From Gammaproteobacteria bacterium (lineage in GTDB: Bacteria; Pseudomonadota; Gammaproteobacteria; Burkholderiales; Rhodocyclaceae), in the NCBI GenBank assembly GCA_029289265.1, contig JARFTX010000001.1:147849-211848 (forward strand): DNA of 64,000 nt, read 5' to 3'. A program made the translations under genes and the position numbers. A model generated the notes under the pieces. It did no database searches, was not told the DNA's origin, and was given only the letters and a program-made list of their open reading frames with translations. Position 1 is the first letter of the stretch. Each line of letters starts with the position of its first letter. Below, piece by piece: positions 52,684-61,124 of this stretch.

Positions 52684-54117
52684 ATGACGGACAGTGGGGA
52701 TTCCGGATCGGCGGTAACGCGGGCTTTCTTCCGGTTGTTCGTCGTGCTGGCGAGCTATGCCGTCGCCTGGCGTTTCGCCGGATTGCTCGACGTCCATCCC
52801 GACGTGAGCGCGCTGTACGTGCCGGCGGGGCTGACCGTGACCTTCGCGGCGCTGTTCGGCTGGCGCTATCTGGCGGTCATATGGGCCGCGATCGTCGTGG
52901 CCCGGATGCAGACGGTTCCCTTCACCGGTGCGGACTCGATCGACTTTCTGGGGGCGCTTCGCCAGACGCTCATCTATGGCGCAGCCGGGCTTTATCTACG
53001 CAAGAATGCGCTCAGGGCAGACTTCCGCTGGTCGCTGGGACAGGCGCGCCGCTTCGTTGGCATCGCGTTTGTCGCCAGCCTGAGCTCGGCGGCGATCACG
53101 CTCCGGATTCCCCCGTTCGACACGATTCCGCCCGAGCGGGTCGACGCGGTGTTCTTCTCGTTCTGGGGCGGAGATTTCGCCGGGGTGATGCTCACGGTGC
53201 CGACCGTGCTCATTGCGCGCCAGCTCTGGCAGGCCTATTTCGAGCAGGGCGATGAGTTCGTCCTGAAGCGCGAAGAGCTGGGCGCGAAGGCGCGCTCGGT
53301 CGCGCTGGTGCTGGCACTCGCGGTGACCCTGTCCGGGTTCGTCGCGTGGCTGCCGGTGCTGATGTCGTCGAGCATGCGACTTGGGGTGCTGGTTCTCATC
53401 CCGGTCCTGCTTGCCGGGCTTCGGCACGGCGTGGTTACCGGGTTTGCGGTCGCGATCACCTCAGGATGCGCATTGCTTCTGGCCGGTGCATACGAGGGTG
53501 TCGACGCGCGCTCGGTACTCGATCTGCAGCTGTTCCTGGTGATGGCCTCCGCGATTGCCCTGATCGCCGGGGGTGCCCACGACGACATGAAGCATGAATG
53601 GAAGCGGGCAAATTTCGACGCATTGACCGGGCTGCCCAACCGCCACATGCTTCAGGATCGTCTGGATCATGAGTTGCGCAAGGCGCGCCGGTCGGGTGAG
53701 GGGCTGGCGGTGCTCTACCTGGATCTCGACGGTTTCAAGGAGGTCAACGACACCCACGGCCATGGCCTTGGAGACGGTCTGCTACGCGAGGTTGCGAGGC
53801 GATTGAAGGCCAGCGTGCGCGACTCCGATACCGTGGGACGTCTGGCAGGGGACGAGTTCCTGGTGATTCTGCCGGCTCAGCACGAACAGAGCGCTGTCGA
53901 GGCCGTGACGCGAAAGATCCTCAAGTCGCTCAACCAGCCGCTGGCGGTCGATTCCCAGTCCGTACGGATCTCCACGAGCATCGGCGTCGCCTTCTGGCCG
54001 GACGATGGCGCGAGCGCACCGGAACTCATTGCGAGGGCCGATCACGCGATGTACGCCGCGAAAGCGCAGGGGCGCAATCGCTACGCGTTGGCAAAGTCGT
54101 CTCCTTCCGGAGCCTGA
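52684..54117 (+). CDS. Diguanylate cyclase-like protein with MASE1-type membrane sensor
   Basis: 477 residues: about eight membrane helices in a MASE1-type sensor (SYAVAWRFAGLLDVHPDVSALYVPAG), then a GGDEF domain (DALTGLPNRHMLQ, LDLDGFKEVNDTHGHGLGD). The signature reads AGDEF, not GGDEF, which some active cyclases tolerate. The RxxD site upstream is RDSD. No EAL domain. ATG 52684 has GGAG eight bases upstream. It interrupts the CoA gene block and is probably regulated on its own. Confidence 0.87.
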   Translation: MTDSGDSGSAVTRAFFRLFVVLASYAVAWRFAGLLDVHPDVSALYVPAGLTVTFAALFGWRYLAVIWAAIVVARMQTVPFTGADSIDFLGALRQTLIYGAAGLYLRKNALRADFRWSLGQARRFVGIAFVASLSSAAITLRIPPFDTIPPERVDAVFFSFWGGDFAGVMLTVPTVLIARQLWQAYFEQGDEFVLKREELGAKARSVALVLALAVTLSGFVAWLPVLMSSSMRLGVLVLIPVLLAGLRHGVVTGFAVAITSGCALLLAGAYEGVDARSVLDLQLFLVMASAIALIAGGAHDDMKHEWKRANFDALTGLPNRHMLQDRLDHELRKARRSGEGLAVLYLDLDGFKEVNDTHGHGLGDGLLREVARRLKASVRDSDTVGRLAGDEFLVILPAQHEQSAVEAVTRKILKSLNQPLAVDSQSVRISTSIGVAFWPDDGASAPELIARADHAMYAAKAQGRNRYALAKSSPSGA

Positions 54118-54305
54118 GGTCGATGTGCGGGCGCGGCTGTCTCTTCCTGCGCGCAGGACTGCCATGGCAGCGCGTATTGTTTCAGAGCCTCACCCGACCG
54201 CCCTGTTGTCCGGCATGCCCCTGCAATTCACCTTTCTTTCCTTCCCGGCGCACCTAAACTGAACGTGCGGGACCGCCGCCGCGCTCGCCAGGGAGGATCC
54301 GGATC

Positions 54306-56024
54306 ATGGCGCTCACTACCGGACGCACGGCTGCCCAACTGGTCGTCGACTTCCTCGAGGCACGCGGGGTGGACCGCGTCTTCGGCCTGCAGGGTGGGCA
54401 TATCCAGCTCGTCTGGGACCAACTCGCCCAACGCGGCATCCGCATCGTCGACGTGCGCGATGAAGGTGCCGCTGTGCATATGGCGCACGCCCACGCGGTG
54501 CTTACCGGCAGTCTGGGCGTGGTCATGGTCACCGCCGGGCCGGGGGTCACCAACTGCGTCACGGCCATCGCCAATGCGCTGATCGAGCGGGTTCCCCTGT
54601 TGCTGCTGGGCGGCTGTGCGCCGGGCCTGCAGGAGGATCTCGGCCCGCTCCAGGGCATCCCCCACACCGAGATCATGCGCCCGATCACGCGCGAGGCGCG
54701 CACGCTGCGCGCGCCGGACAACCTTGCCCGCGATCTCGACAAGGCGGCGAGCCTCGCGCTGGGCGACGGTTGCGCGCCGGGGCCGGTGTATGTCGAGATT
54801 CCGGCCGACGTGCTGCGCGCGCGGGTCCATCCCAAGCTCGTGCTCGCCGAGCACCTGCGGCCGAAGTCGCGGCGCCGCCTGCCGCCCGATTCGGATGCGG
54901 TCGTGCAGGCGGCGCGCCTCGTCGCCGCCGCGCGGCGCCCGCTGGTCATCACCGGGCGCGGCGCACGGGGCTGCGGGCCGGAACTCACGCGAGTGCTCGA
55001 TCGCAGCGGCGCCGCCTATCTGGACACCCAGGAAAGTCGCGGCCTTGTCTCTGTCGAGCACGGGGCGGTGGTCGGGGCGCTGCGCTCACGCGCGATGCAG
55101 GAGGCCGATCTGGTGATCGTCGTCGGCCGCAAGCTCGATTACCAGCTCGGCTATGGCTCGCCGGCGGTGTTCCCTGCCGCCCGGTTCGTGCGCATTGCCG
55201 ACAACACCGAGGAGTTGCGCGACAACCGGCGTGGCGAGGTCGAGCTGCTGGCGAGCCCCGGTCTCGCCCTCGCCCGGCTCGCCGCGGTCCTCCCCGACCT
55301 GCCGCCGGCCGAGGTGCTCGCCTGGCGGGACGGTCTGCATGGGGAGCATCTGCGGCGTGCCGCCCGGTATGCCGAGTCGCTTGCGACCGCGCCCCCCGGC
55401 AAGGACGGCCGGATGCATCCGAACCGGATCTTCGCGGCGCTGCGCGAGGTGCTCGGGCCCGACGCGATCGCGATTGCCGACGGCGGCGACATCCTGAGCT
55501 TCGCCCGCATGGGCCTGGAGGCGCGGACCTACCTCGATGCGGGCGCCTTCGGCTGCCTCGGCGTCGGCGTGCCGTTCGGGATCGCGGCGGCGCTCGCCTG
55601 CCCGGGCCGGCTGGTCGTGGTGGTGACCGGTGACGGCGCCTTCGGCATCAACGCGATGGAGATCGACAGCGCCAAGCGCCACGACGCAAAGGCAGTGTTC
55701 GTGGTCGCCAACAACGCCGCCTGGAACATCGAGCGGCTCGATCAGGAAATGAATTACGAAGGACGCGTCGTCGGCACTACCCTGGAATACTCCGACTACG
55801 CCGCGATGGCGCGCGCCTTCGGTCTCCACGCCGAACGGGTCGAGGCGCCGGACGCCCTCGCGCCGGCCCTGCGGCGGGCGTTCGCGGCCGCGCCGGCCCT
55901 CGTCGACGTCGTGCTGACCCAGGACGCGATGTCCTCGGACGCAAACAAGGGGCTCGGCTGGGTGCCCGACTATCAGGCGCTCACCGCCTGGGACGAGGCA
56001 GAGCGACGGCGCCGCGCCGAGTGA
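54306..56024 (+). CDS. Thiamine-diphosphate-dependent enzyme (acetolactate synthase/2-hydroxyacyl-CoA lyase superfamily)
   Basis: 572 residues, three-domain ThDP enzyme: Pyr domain with activating Glu53 (VRDEGAAVH), a central domain with [13 protein letters not shown], and a ThDP domain with [13 protein letters not shown] (the GDG...N motif). It is not obviously AlsS; the next gene is an acyl-CoA ligase, so a decarboxylase or lyase of a 2-oxo- or 2-hydroxyacyl-CoA is possible. GGAGG lies about nine bases before the ATG. Gap of 188 bases before it shows no feature. Confidence 0.8.
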   Translation: MALTTGRTAAQLVVDFLEARGVDRVFGLQGGHIQLVWDQLAQRGIRIVDVRDEGAAVHMAHAHAVLTGSLGVVMVTAGPGVTNCVTAIANALIERVPLLLLGGCAPGLQEDLGPLQGIPHTEIMRPITREARTLRAPDNLARDLDKAASLALGDGCAPGPVYVEIPADVLRARVHPKLVLAEHLRPKSRRRLPPDSDAVVQAARLVAAARRPLVITGRGARGCGPELTRVLDRSGAAYLDTQESRGLVSVEHGAVVGALRSRAMQEADLVIVVGRKLDYQLGYGSPAVFPAARFVRIADNTEELRDNRRGEVELLASPGLALARLAAVLPDLPPAEVLAWRDGLHGEHLRRAARYAESLATAPPGKDGRMHPNRIFAALREVLGPDAIAIADGGDILSFARMGLEARTYLDAGAFGCLGVGVPFGIAAALACPGRLVVVVTGDGAFGINAMEIDSAKRHDAKAVFVVANNAAWNIERLDQEMNYEGRVVGTTLEYSDYAAMARAFGLHAERVEAPDALAPALRRAFAAAPALVDVVLTQDAMSSDANKGLGWVPDYQALTAWDEAERRRRAE

Positions 56025-56062
56025 GCCGGTTCGCCGGCTGGAGCGATGACGGGAGGTGCGCG

Positions 56063-57640
56063 ATGAGCACGATGCTGACCCTGGGCCAGGCCCTGACGGC
56101 CAATGCCAGTTTGTATCCCGACAAGATCGGTGCGCGCGATTCGGTCCGGCAGCTCTCGTATCGCAAGTGGAACGAGCGCGCCTGCCGGCTCGCCAACGCG
56201 CTGCTCGGCCTCGGGCTCGCAATGGGCGACCGGGTCGGCATCCTCGCGTTCAACTGCATCGAATGGATGGAGATCTACGCGGCGACTGCCAAGGCGGGCC
56301 TGGTCGCCGTGCCGGTGAACTTCCGCTTGCTCGGCGCCGAGGTGCGCTACATCGTCGAGGATGCCCAGGCGATGGCGGTCATCGTCCAGGATGGGCTGCT
56401 CGATCGGGTCGAGGAACTGCGCGCCGACCCGGCGAGCGGGGTCGCGCACTATATCCACTTCGGCGCCGAACCTGCGCCGACGGGCTTCCGTGCTTACGAG
56501 GCGCTGATCGACGCCGCCGCGGCCGCCGAACCGGAGGTCATCGTGCGCCCCGAGGATCCCTGGGCCTTGATGTACACCTCCGGCACCACGGGCAAGCCCA
56601 AGGGGGCGATCCGCTCGCACGGCGCAAGCGTGCTGCTCGTGCTCGTGACCGCGCTCGACCAATCCTTCTCGAGCCGCGACACCGGCCTGCTGGTGATGCC
56701 GCTGTGCCACTCGAACTCGATGTGGTATGCCACGCTGCTCGCCTATTGCGGTGCGACGACGATCGTCTATGACCGCCACAACATTGAGCCCGAGCACCTG
56801 CTGGCGAGCCTTGCGGAGAGCGGCCTGACCTTCACCTCGCTCGTGCCCACCCACTACATCATGATGCTCGGCCTGCCCGAGGCGGTGAGGGCCCGCTATC
56901 GCGGCAACAGCGTGAACAAGCTACTGGTCTCCTCCGCGCCGGCCCGCCGCGACACCAAGCTCGCCATCCTCGAGCAGTTTCCCGCCTCGCGCCTGTTCGA
57001 GGGCTATGGTTCGACCGAGGCCGGCTGGGTCACCCTGCTGCGGCCCGAGGAGCAACTCGAGCGGATCGGCTCCATCGGCCGCGAGCTGACCGGCTCGGGC
57101 CGGATCCGGCTCCTCGGGGCCGACGGCCAGGAAGTCCCCGACGGCGAGGTCGGCGAACTCTATTCGCTGACCCCTTACGCGTTCAATGGCTACTGGAAGC
57201 TGCCGCACAAGACCGCGGAGGCGCTTCGCGACGGCTACTGCTCGGTCGGCGACATGGCGCGCCGGGCCGAGGGCGGTTTTTACTACCTGGCTGACCGCAA
57301 GACCAACATGATCATAAGCGGCGGCGAGAACATCTATCCGGTCGAGATCGAGAACCTGCTCGGCGACCACCCCAAGATCAAGGATGTCGCGGTCATCGGT
57401 GTTCCCGACCAGAAATGGGGGGAGGCGGTCCATGCGGTGATCGTGCTGCACGACGGCGTGAGCGCGACCGAGGGCGAAATCGTCGGCTGGTGCCACGAAC
57501 GCATCGCCGGATACAAGGCCCCCAAGTCGGTCTCGTTCATCGCCGAAGCCGACATGCCGCGCACCGCCACCGGCAAGCTGCTGCACCGCGTCCTGCGCGA
57601 GCGCTACGCCCCGGCCGAGTCGCCGTCGGCCGTAGCCTGA
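56063..57640 (+). CDS. AMP-forming acyl-CoA ligase
   Basis: 525 residues: P-loop YTSGTTGKPKG (171-181), motif A5 YGSTEAGW, A7/A8 GYWKLPHKTAEAL and YLADRKTNMIISGGENIYP, and the catalytic Lys near the end (RTATGKLLHR). It activates a carboxylic acid with ATP and CoA. ATG 56063 lies behind GGGAGG by six bases. 38 bases after the ThDP enzyme. Convergent with frdD. Confidence 0.92.
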   Translation: MSTMLTLGQALTANASLYPDKIGARDSVRQLSYRKWNERACRLANALLGLGLAMGDRVGILAFNCIEWMEIYAATAKAGLVAVPVNFRLLGAEVRYIVEDAQAMAVIVQDGLLDRVEELRADPASGVAHYIHFGAEPAPTGFRAYEALIDAAAAAEPEVIVRPEDPWALMYTSGTTGKPKGAIRSHGASVLLVLVTALDQSFSSRDTGLLVMPLCHSNSMWYATLLAYCGATTIVYDRHNIEPEHLLASLAESGLTFTSLVPTHYIMMLGLPEAVRARYRGNSVNKLLVSSAPARRDTKLAILEQFPASRLFEGYGSTEAGWVTLLRPEEQLERIGSIGRELTGSGRIRLLGADGQEVPDGEVGELYSLTPYAFNGYWKLPHKTAEALRDGYCSVGDMARRAEGGFYYLADRKTNMIISGGENIYPVEIENLLGDHPKIKDVAVIGVPDQKWGEAVHAVIVLHDGVSATEGEIVGWCHERIAGYKAPKSVSFIAEADMPRTATGKLLHRVLRERYAPAESPSAVA

Positions 57641-57662
57641 GGCCGACGCGCACGCGCCACGG

Positions 57663-58004
57663 TCAGAGCGCCAGCGCGTACCAACCCGCCGCGAGACTGC
57701 CCACGGCGGCCGCGACATACACGACGACGGCGACGGCGTAGTCGGCCCGGACGCCGAAGTCGTGAAGCGTGATGCGCAGACGGTGTGCCGCATGCCAGAG
57801 CGACAGGACGACGATCGCAACGATCGCAAGCCGGCCCAAGGTGGCATCGGCAAAGGCGCGAAGACTGTCGTAAGTCAGCACATCGGGAAGCACGCCCAGT
57901 GCCGGCAGGAGGGTGAGCACGACGAGAACCGGCGTGACGAACGCCGTCACCGTGCCGCCTGCGGCGAACAGGCCCCACACCAGCGCCTTGTCGGATTTGG
58001 CCAT
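57663..58004 (-). CDS. frdD: Fumarate reductase membrane subunit D
   Basis: 113 residues with three membrane helices (WGLFAAGGTVTAFVTPVLVV, AIVVLSLWHAAHRL, AVAVVVYVAAAVGSLAAGW). FrdD anchors FrdAB and, with FrdC, takes electrons from quinol. It ends the frdABCD operon, two bases after frdC, and faces the CoA-ligase gene tail to tail. Confidence 0.9.
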   Translation of the reverse strand: MAKSDKALVWGLFAAGGTVTAFVTPVLVVLTLLPALGVLPDVLTYDSLRAFADATLGRLAIVAIVVLSLWHAAHRLRITLHDFGVRADYAVAVVVYVAAAVGSLAAGWYALAL

Positions 58005-58006
58005 GG

Positions 58007-58399
58007 TCAGAACACTCCTGCCAGGATCAGCACGGCGAGCGACAGGACGATCCAGATCGCGTAGTGGGCGCCGACGATCACGCGCCCGGGCACGAAGCCG
58101 TCGCCGAGCTGGATCGGCATCGCCTTGGGCGTCACGTTGAACCACGAGGTCGTGTGATAGAGGGCGAACGCGAGCACGGCGACGTGAAAGACCAGGCTCG
58201 CGGGGCTTGCCAGCGCCTGCACGAAGGCCTCCCAGGCTTCGCGCCCTTCGGCGAGCCGCTTCAGTCCCACCAGCATCAGGAATGCATAGGCGCCGATGAA
58301 GACGCAGGTCACCTCGCGCGTGATGTAGCGCAGGTAGCGCGAGTGGGCGAGGAACCAGGTGTAGCGCGGCACGGCGCGCACATAGGGCTTGACGGTCAT
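58007..58399 (-). CDS. frdC: Fumarate reductase membrane subunit C
   Basis: 130 residues with three helices and the FrdC segment LAFALYHTTSWFNVTPKAMPI, very like the E. coli form that carries no heme. It shapes the quinol site with FrdD. ATG overlaps the frdB stop (ATGA). Confidence 0.92.
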   Translation of the reverse strand: MTVKPYVRAVPRYTWFLAHSRYLRYITREVTCVFIGAYAFLMLVGLKRLAEGREAWEAFVQALASPASLVFHVAVLAFALYHTTSWFNVTPKAMPIQLGDGFVPGRVIVGAHYAIWIVLSLAVLILAGVF

Positions 58400-59139
58400 G
58401 TGCGCCTCCACGGCATCAGGTGCTCGCGAAACCAGTCCAGGGTGCTCTTGATCTTGACCTGCTGCAGCGCGCCGGCCGGGTCGACGTGCTCGGGGCACAC
58501 CTCCGAGCAGGCGCCGACGAACGAGCATTCCCAGACGCCCTCGGTCGCGGCGATCTCCTGCTGGCGGGCCTCGCGGCCGGCGTCGCGCGAGTCGAGGTTG
58601 TAGCGGTGGGCGAGCGAGATCGCCGCCGGCCCGATGAATTTCGGCTCCAGTCCGTATTCGGGGCAGGCGGCGTAACAGAGCATGCAGTTGATGCACAGCG
58701 TGTATTGCTTGTACGTCTTGAGCTGCGCCGGCGTCTGCCGATACTCGCCCGCCTCGACGGGGCGCGCCTCGCCGGCGACCAGATACGGCTTGACGCGCTT
58801 CAGCTTGGTGACGAAATCGTCGATGACGGTGACGAGGTCGCGCTGGATCGGGAAATGCGCCAGCGGTTCGACGCGGATCACGCCCTCGTAGTCGCGGAGG
58901 AACGACTTGCAGGAGAGCTTCGGTTCGCCGTTGATCATCATGCCGCAGCTTCCGCACACCGCCATGTGGCAGGACCAGCGGTAGCTGAGGGTCGGATCGA
59001 CCGTCTCCTTGATATGGTTGAGCGCGTCGAGGACGACCCACTCCTCCGGGCACTCGACGGCGTAGCGCTGAAACGTCGGTTCGGCATCCGTCTCGGGATT
59101 GAAGCGCAGCACTTCGAGTTCGACCAGGCGCTGGCTCAT
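58396..59139 (-). CDS. frdB: Fumarate reductase iron-sulfur subunit
   Basis: 247 residues: [2Fe-2S] cysteines 57, 62, 65 and 77 (CHMAVCGSCG), then CINCMLCYAACP and CSFVGACSEVCP for the [4Fe-4S] and [3Fe-4S] clusters. It passes electrons from FrdCD to FrdA. Start ATG overlaps the frdA stop (ATGA); the reading frame continues upstream but the usual N-terminus begins here. Confidence 0.94.
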   Translation of the reverse strand: MSQRLVELEVLRFNPETDAEPTFQRYAVECPEEWVVLDALNHIKETVDPTLSYRWSCHMAVCGSCGMMINGEPKLSCKSFLRDYEGVIRVEPLAHFPIQRDLVTVIDDFVTKLKRVKPYLVAGEARPVEAGEYRQTPAQLKTYKQYTLCINCMLCYAACPEYGLEPKFIGPAAISLAHRYNLDSRDAGREARQQEIAATEGVWECSFVGACSEVCPEHVDPAGALQQVKIKSTLDWFREHLMPWRRT

Positions 59140-60971
59140 TTCTGCTCTCCCGAATAGTCGCGCACGCCGGGTGGCGATCGGGTGATCACGACATCGCGGT
59201 AGTCGATGGCCGGGGCTTCGTCGCCGCGGTAGCAGGCGAGGGAGTGGCGAAGGAAGTTCGCATCGTCGCGTTCGGTGAAATCCAGCCGCTGATGGGCGCC
59301 GCGCGACTCCCGGCGCGCCAGCGCGCTGGCGGTGACGGCCTCGGCGCAGTCGAGCATGCAGCCCAGCTCGAGGGCCTGCAGCAGGTCGGTGTTGTAGACG
59401 TTGGTCTTGTCGTGCAGCGTGACCGAACGATAGCGTCGCCGCAGGTCGGCCAGCGTCGCACAGGCTTCGGCGAGGCCTTCGCCGCTGCGATAGATGCCGG
59501 CGTGCTCTTCCATGGTCGTCGTCAACTCCCGGCGGAGGCCGGCGACGGTCTCCGTCTCGCCGCTGCGGCCGAACAGCTCGCGCAGCCGGGCCTGCGCCTC
59601 GCCCGCGCGCGCGGCGAGCACACCGGCGTTGCCGGCGGCAGGGCTCGAGTCGAGAAATTCGAGCGCGCTCAGCGCCGCGCGGCGTCCGAACACCAGCAAC
59701 TCGGTGAGCGAGTTCGAACCCAGCCGGTTGGCGCCATTGATGCTGACGCACGCGCATTCGCCGGCGGCGAACAGCCCCGGCAGCGGCGTCGCGGCGCGAA
59801 TGTCGGTGTCAATGCCGCCCATCATGTAATGGACCACGGGCCGGACCGGCACGGGGTCGGTGACCGGGTCCACGCCGAGATAGCTGATCGCCATGTCTCG
59901 CACCAGCGGCAGGCGCTCGTCGATCTTCTTCTCGCCGAGGTGGCGCATGTCGAGCAGCATGCAGTCGCCCCACTGCGTGCCGACCATGTTGCCCTTGCGC
60001 TGGTCGTGCCAGAAGGCCTGGCTCACCCGGTCGCGCGGGCCGAGCTCCATGGTCTTCAGCACCGCTTTGCCGAGCGGGGTCTCGGGGCCCATGCCGTAGT
60101 CCTGGAGGAAGCGACGGCCGTGGCGGTTCAGCAGCACCCCGCCTTCGCCGCGGCAGGCCTCGGTGAGCAGCGTGCCGGTGTTGGGCAGGCCGGTCGGGTG
60201 GTACTGGACGAACTCCATGTCCTTGAGCGGGACGCCGGCGCGGTAGGCGAGGGCCATGCCGTCGCCGGTCTTGATCGCCCCGTTGGTGGTGAACGGGAAC
60301 ATCCGTCCGGCGCCGCCGCTGGCGATGATCACGGCGCGGGCGAGGAAGCACTTCATCTGCCCGCTGCGCATCTCGATCGCGGTGAAACCCCGGCAGCGGC
60401 CGTCATCGACGATCAGATCCGTCGCGTAGTACTCGTCGTAGCGCTCGATCGACGGGAACTGCAGCGAGGTCTGGAACAGGGTGTGCAGGATGTGAAAGCC
60501 GGACTTGTCGGCGGCGAACCAGGTGCGCTGCTTCTTCATGCCGCCGAACGGGCGCACCGCGACCGACCCGTCCGGTTCGCGGCTCCAGGGGCAGCCCCAG
60601 TGCTCGAGCTGGATCAGCTCCCTGGGCGCTTCGCGGACCAGATAGTCGACGGCGTCCTGGTCGCAGAGCCAGTCGCCCCCGCCCACGGTGTCGTTGAAAT
60701 GATGCTCGAGGCTGTCGTCGCCCTTGATGACCCCGGCCGCGCCCCCTTCGGCCGCGCAGGTGTGGCTGCGCATCGGGTAGACCTTCGAGACCAGCGCGAT
60801 GCGCAGGGCCGGGCTCTCTTGTGCGAGCGCAATCGCCGCCCGCAGGCCGGCCCCTCCCGCGCCCAGTATGGCGACATCCGCGTGTAGGGTTTCCAAGATC
60901 CGCTCGACCTCCGCGTTGCGGTAATTGACACCGCTGCCCGTGGGGGTGCGGCGGTTGGGGCTGGAGTTCAA
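59136..60971 (-). CDS. frdA: Fumarate reductase flavoprotein subunit
   Basis: 611 residues: FAD-binding GAGGAGLRAA, the covalent-FAD His in RSHTCAAEGG, substrate region HPTG and the NRLGSNSLTELLVFGR block. It reduces fumarate to succinate with electrons from FrdB. The ATG at 60971 gives about 25 residues before the flavin fold; a GTG at 60929 is possible. First gene of frdABCD, with an FNR-like sequence just upstream. Confidence 0.94.
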   Translation of the reverse strand: MNSSPNRRTPTGSGVNYRNAEVERILETLHADVAILGAGGAGLRAAIALAQESPALRIALVSKVYPMRSHTCAAEGGAAGVIKGDDSLEHHFNDTVGGGDWLCDQDAVDYLVREAPRELIQLEHWGCPWSREPDGSVAVRPFGGMKKQRTWFAADKSGFHILHTLFQTSLQFPSIERYDEYYATDLIVDDGRCRGFTAIEMRSGQMKCFLARAVIIASGGAGRMFPFTTNGAIKTGDGMALAYRAGVPLKDMEFVQYHPTGLPNTGTLLTEACRGEGGVLLNRHGRRFLQDYGMGPETPLGKAVLKTMELGPRDRVSQAFWHDQRKGNMVGTQWGDCMLLDMRHLGEKKIDERLPLVRDMAISYLGVDPVTDPVPVRPVVHYMMGGIDTDIRAATPLPGLFAAGECACVSINGANRLGSNSLTELLVFGRRAALSALEFLDSSPAAGNAGVLAARAGEAQARLRELFGRSGETETVAGLRRELTTTMEEHAGIYRSGEGLAEACATLADLRRRYRSVTLHDKTNVYNTDLLQALELGCMLDCAEAVTASALARRESRGAHQRLDFTERDDANFLRHSLACYRGDEAPAIDYRDVVITRSPPGVRDYSGEQK

Positions 60972-61006
60972 CGGGTCGAGCGTAAATCACCTCGCTAGCG
61001 TCGGGG

Positions 61007-61020
61007 TTGATCTAGGTTAA
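61007..61020. promoter_or_regulatory. Imperfect FNR-type box upstream of frdA
   Basis: TTGATCTAGGTTAA has the first half of the FNR consensus TTGAT-N4-ATCAA and two or so mismatches in the second half. It lies about 36-50 bases before the frdA ATG, near a weak -10. Anaerobic control of frdABCD would fit, but the match is weak. Confidence 0.3.
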
Positions 61021-61124
61021 GCGTCTGTCACATCCCGGCGCGCGGCCGGGCGGACGTCGTGGACTCACGGCCGCCGGCAATCCCCATGGTAGACCGGCCA
61101 GGCCGATCGATCGGCGGTCGTGCC

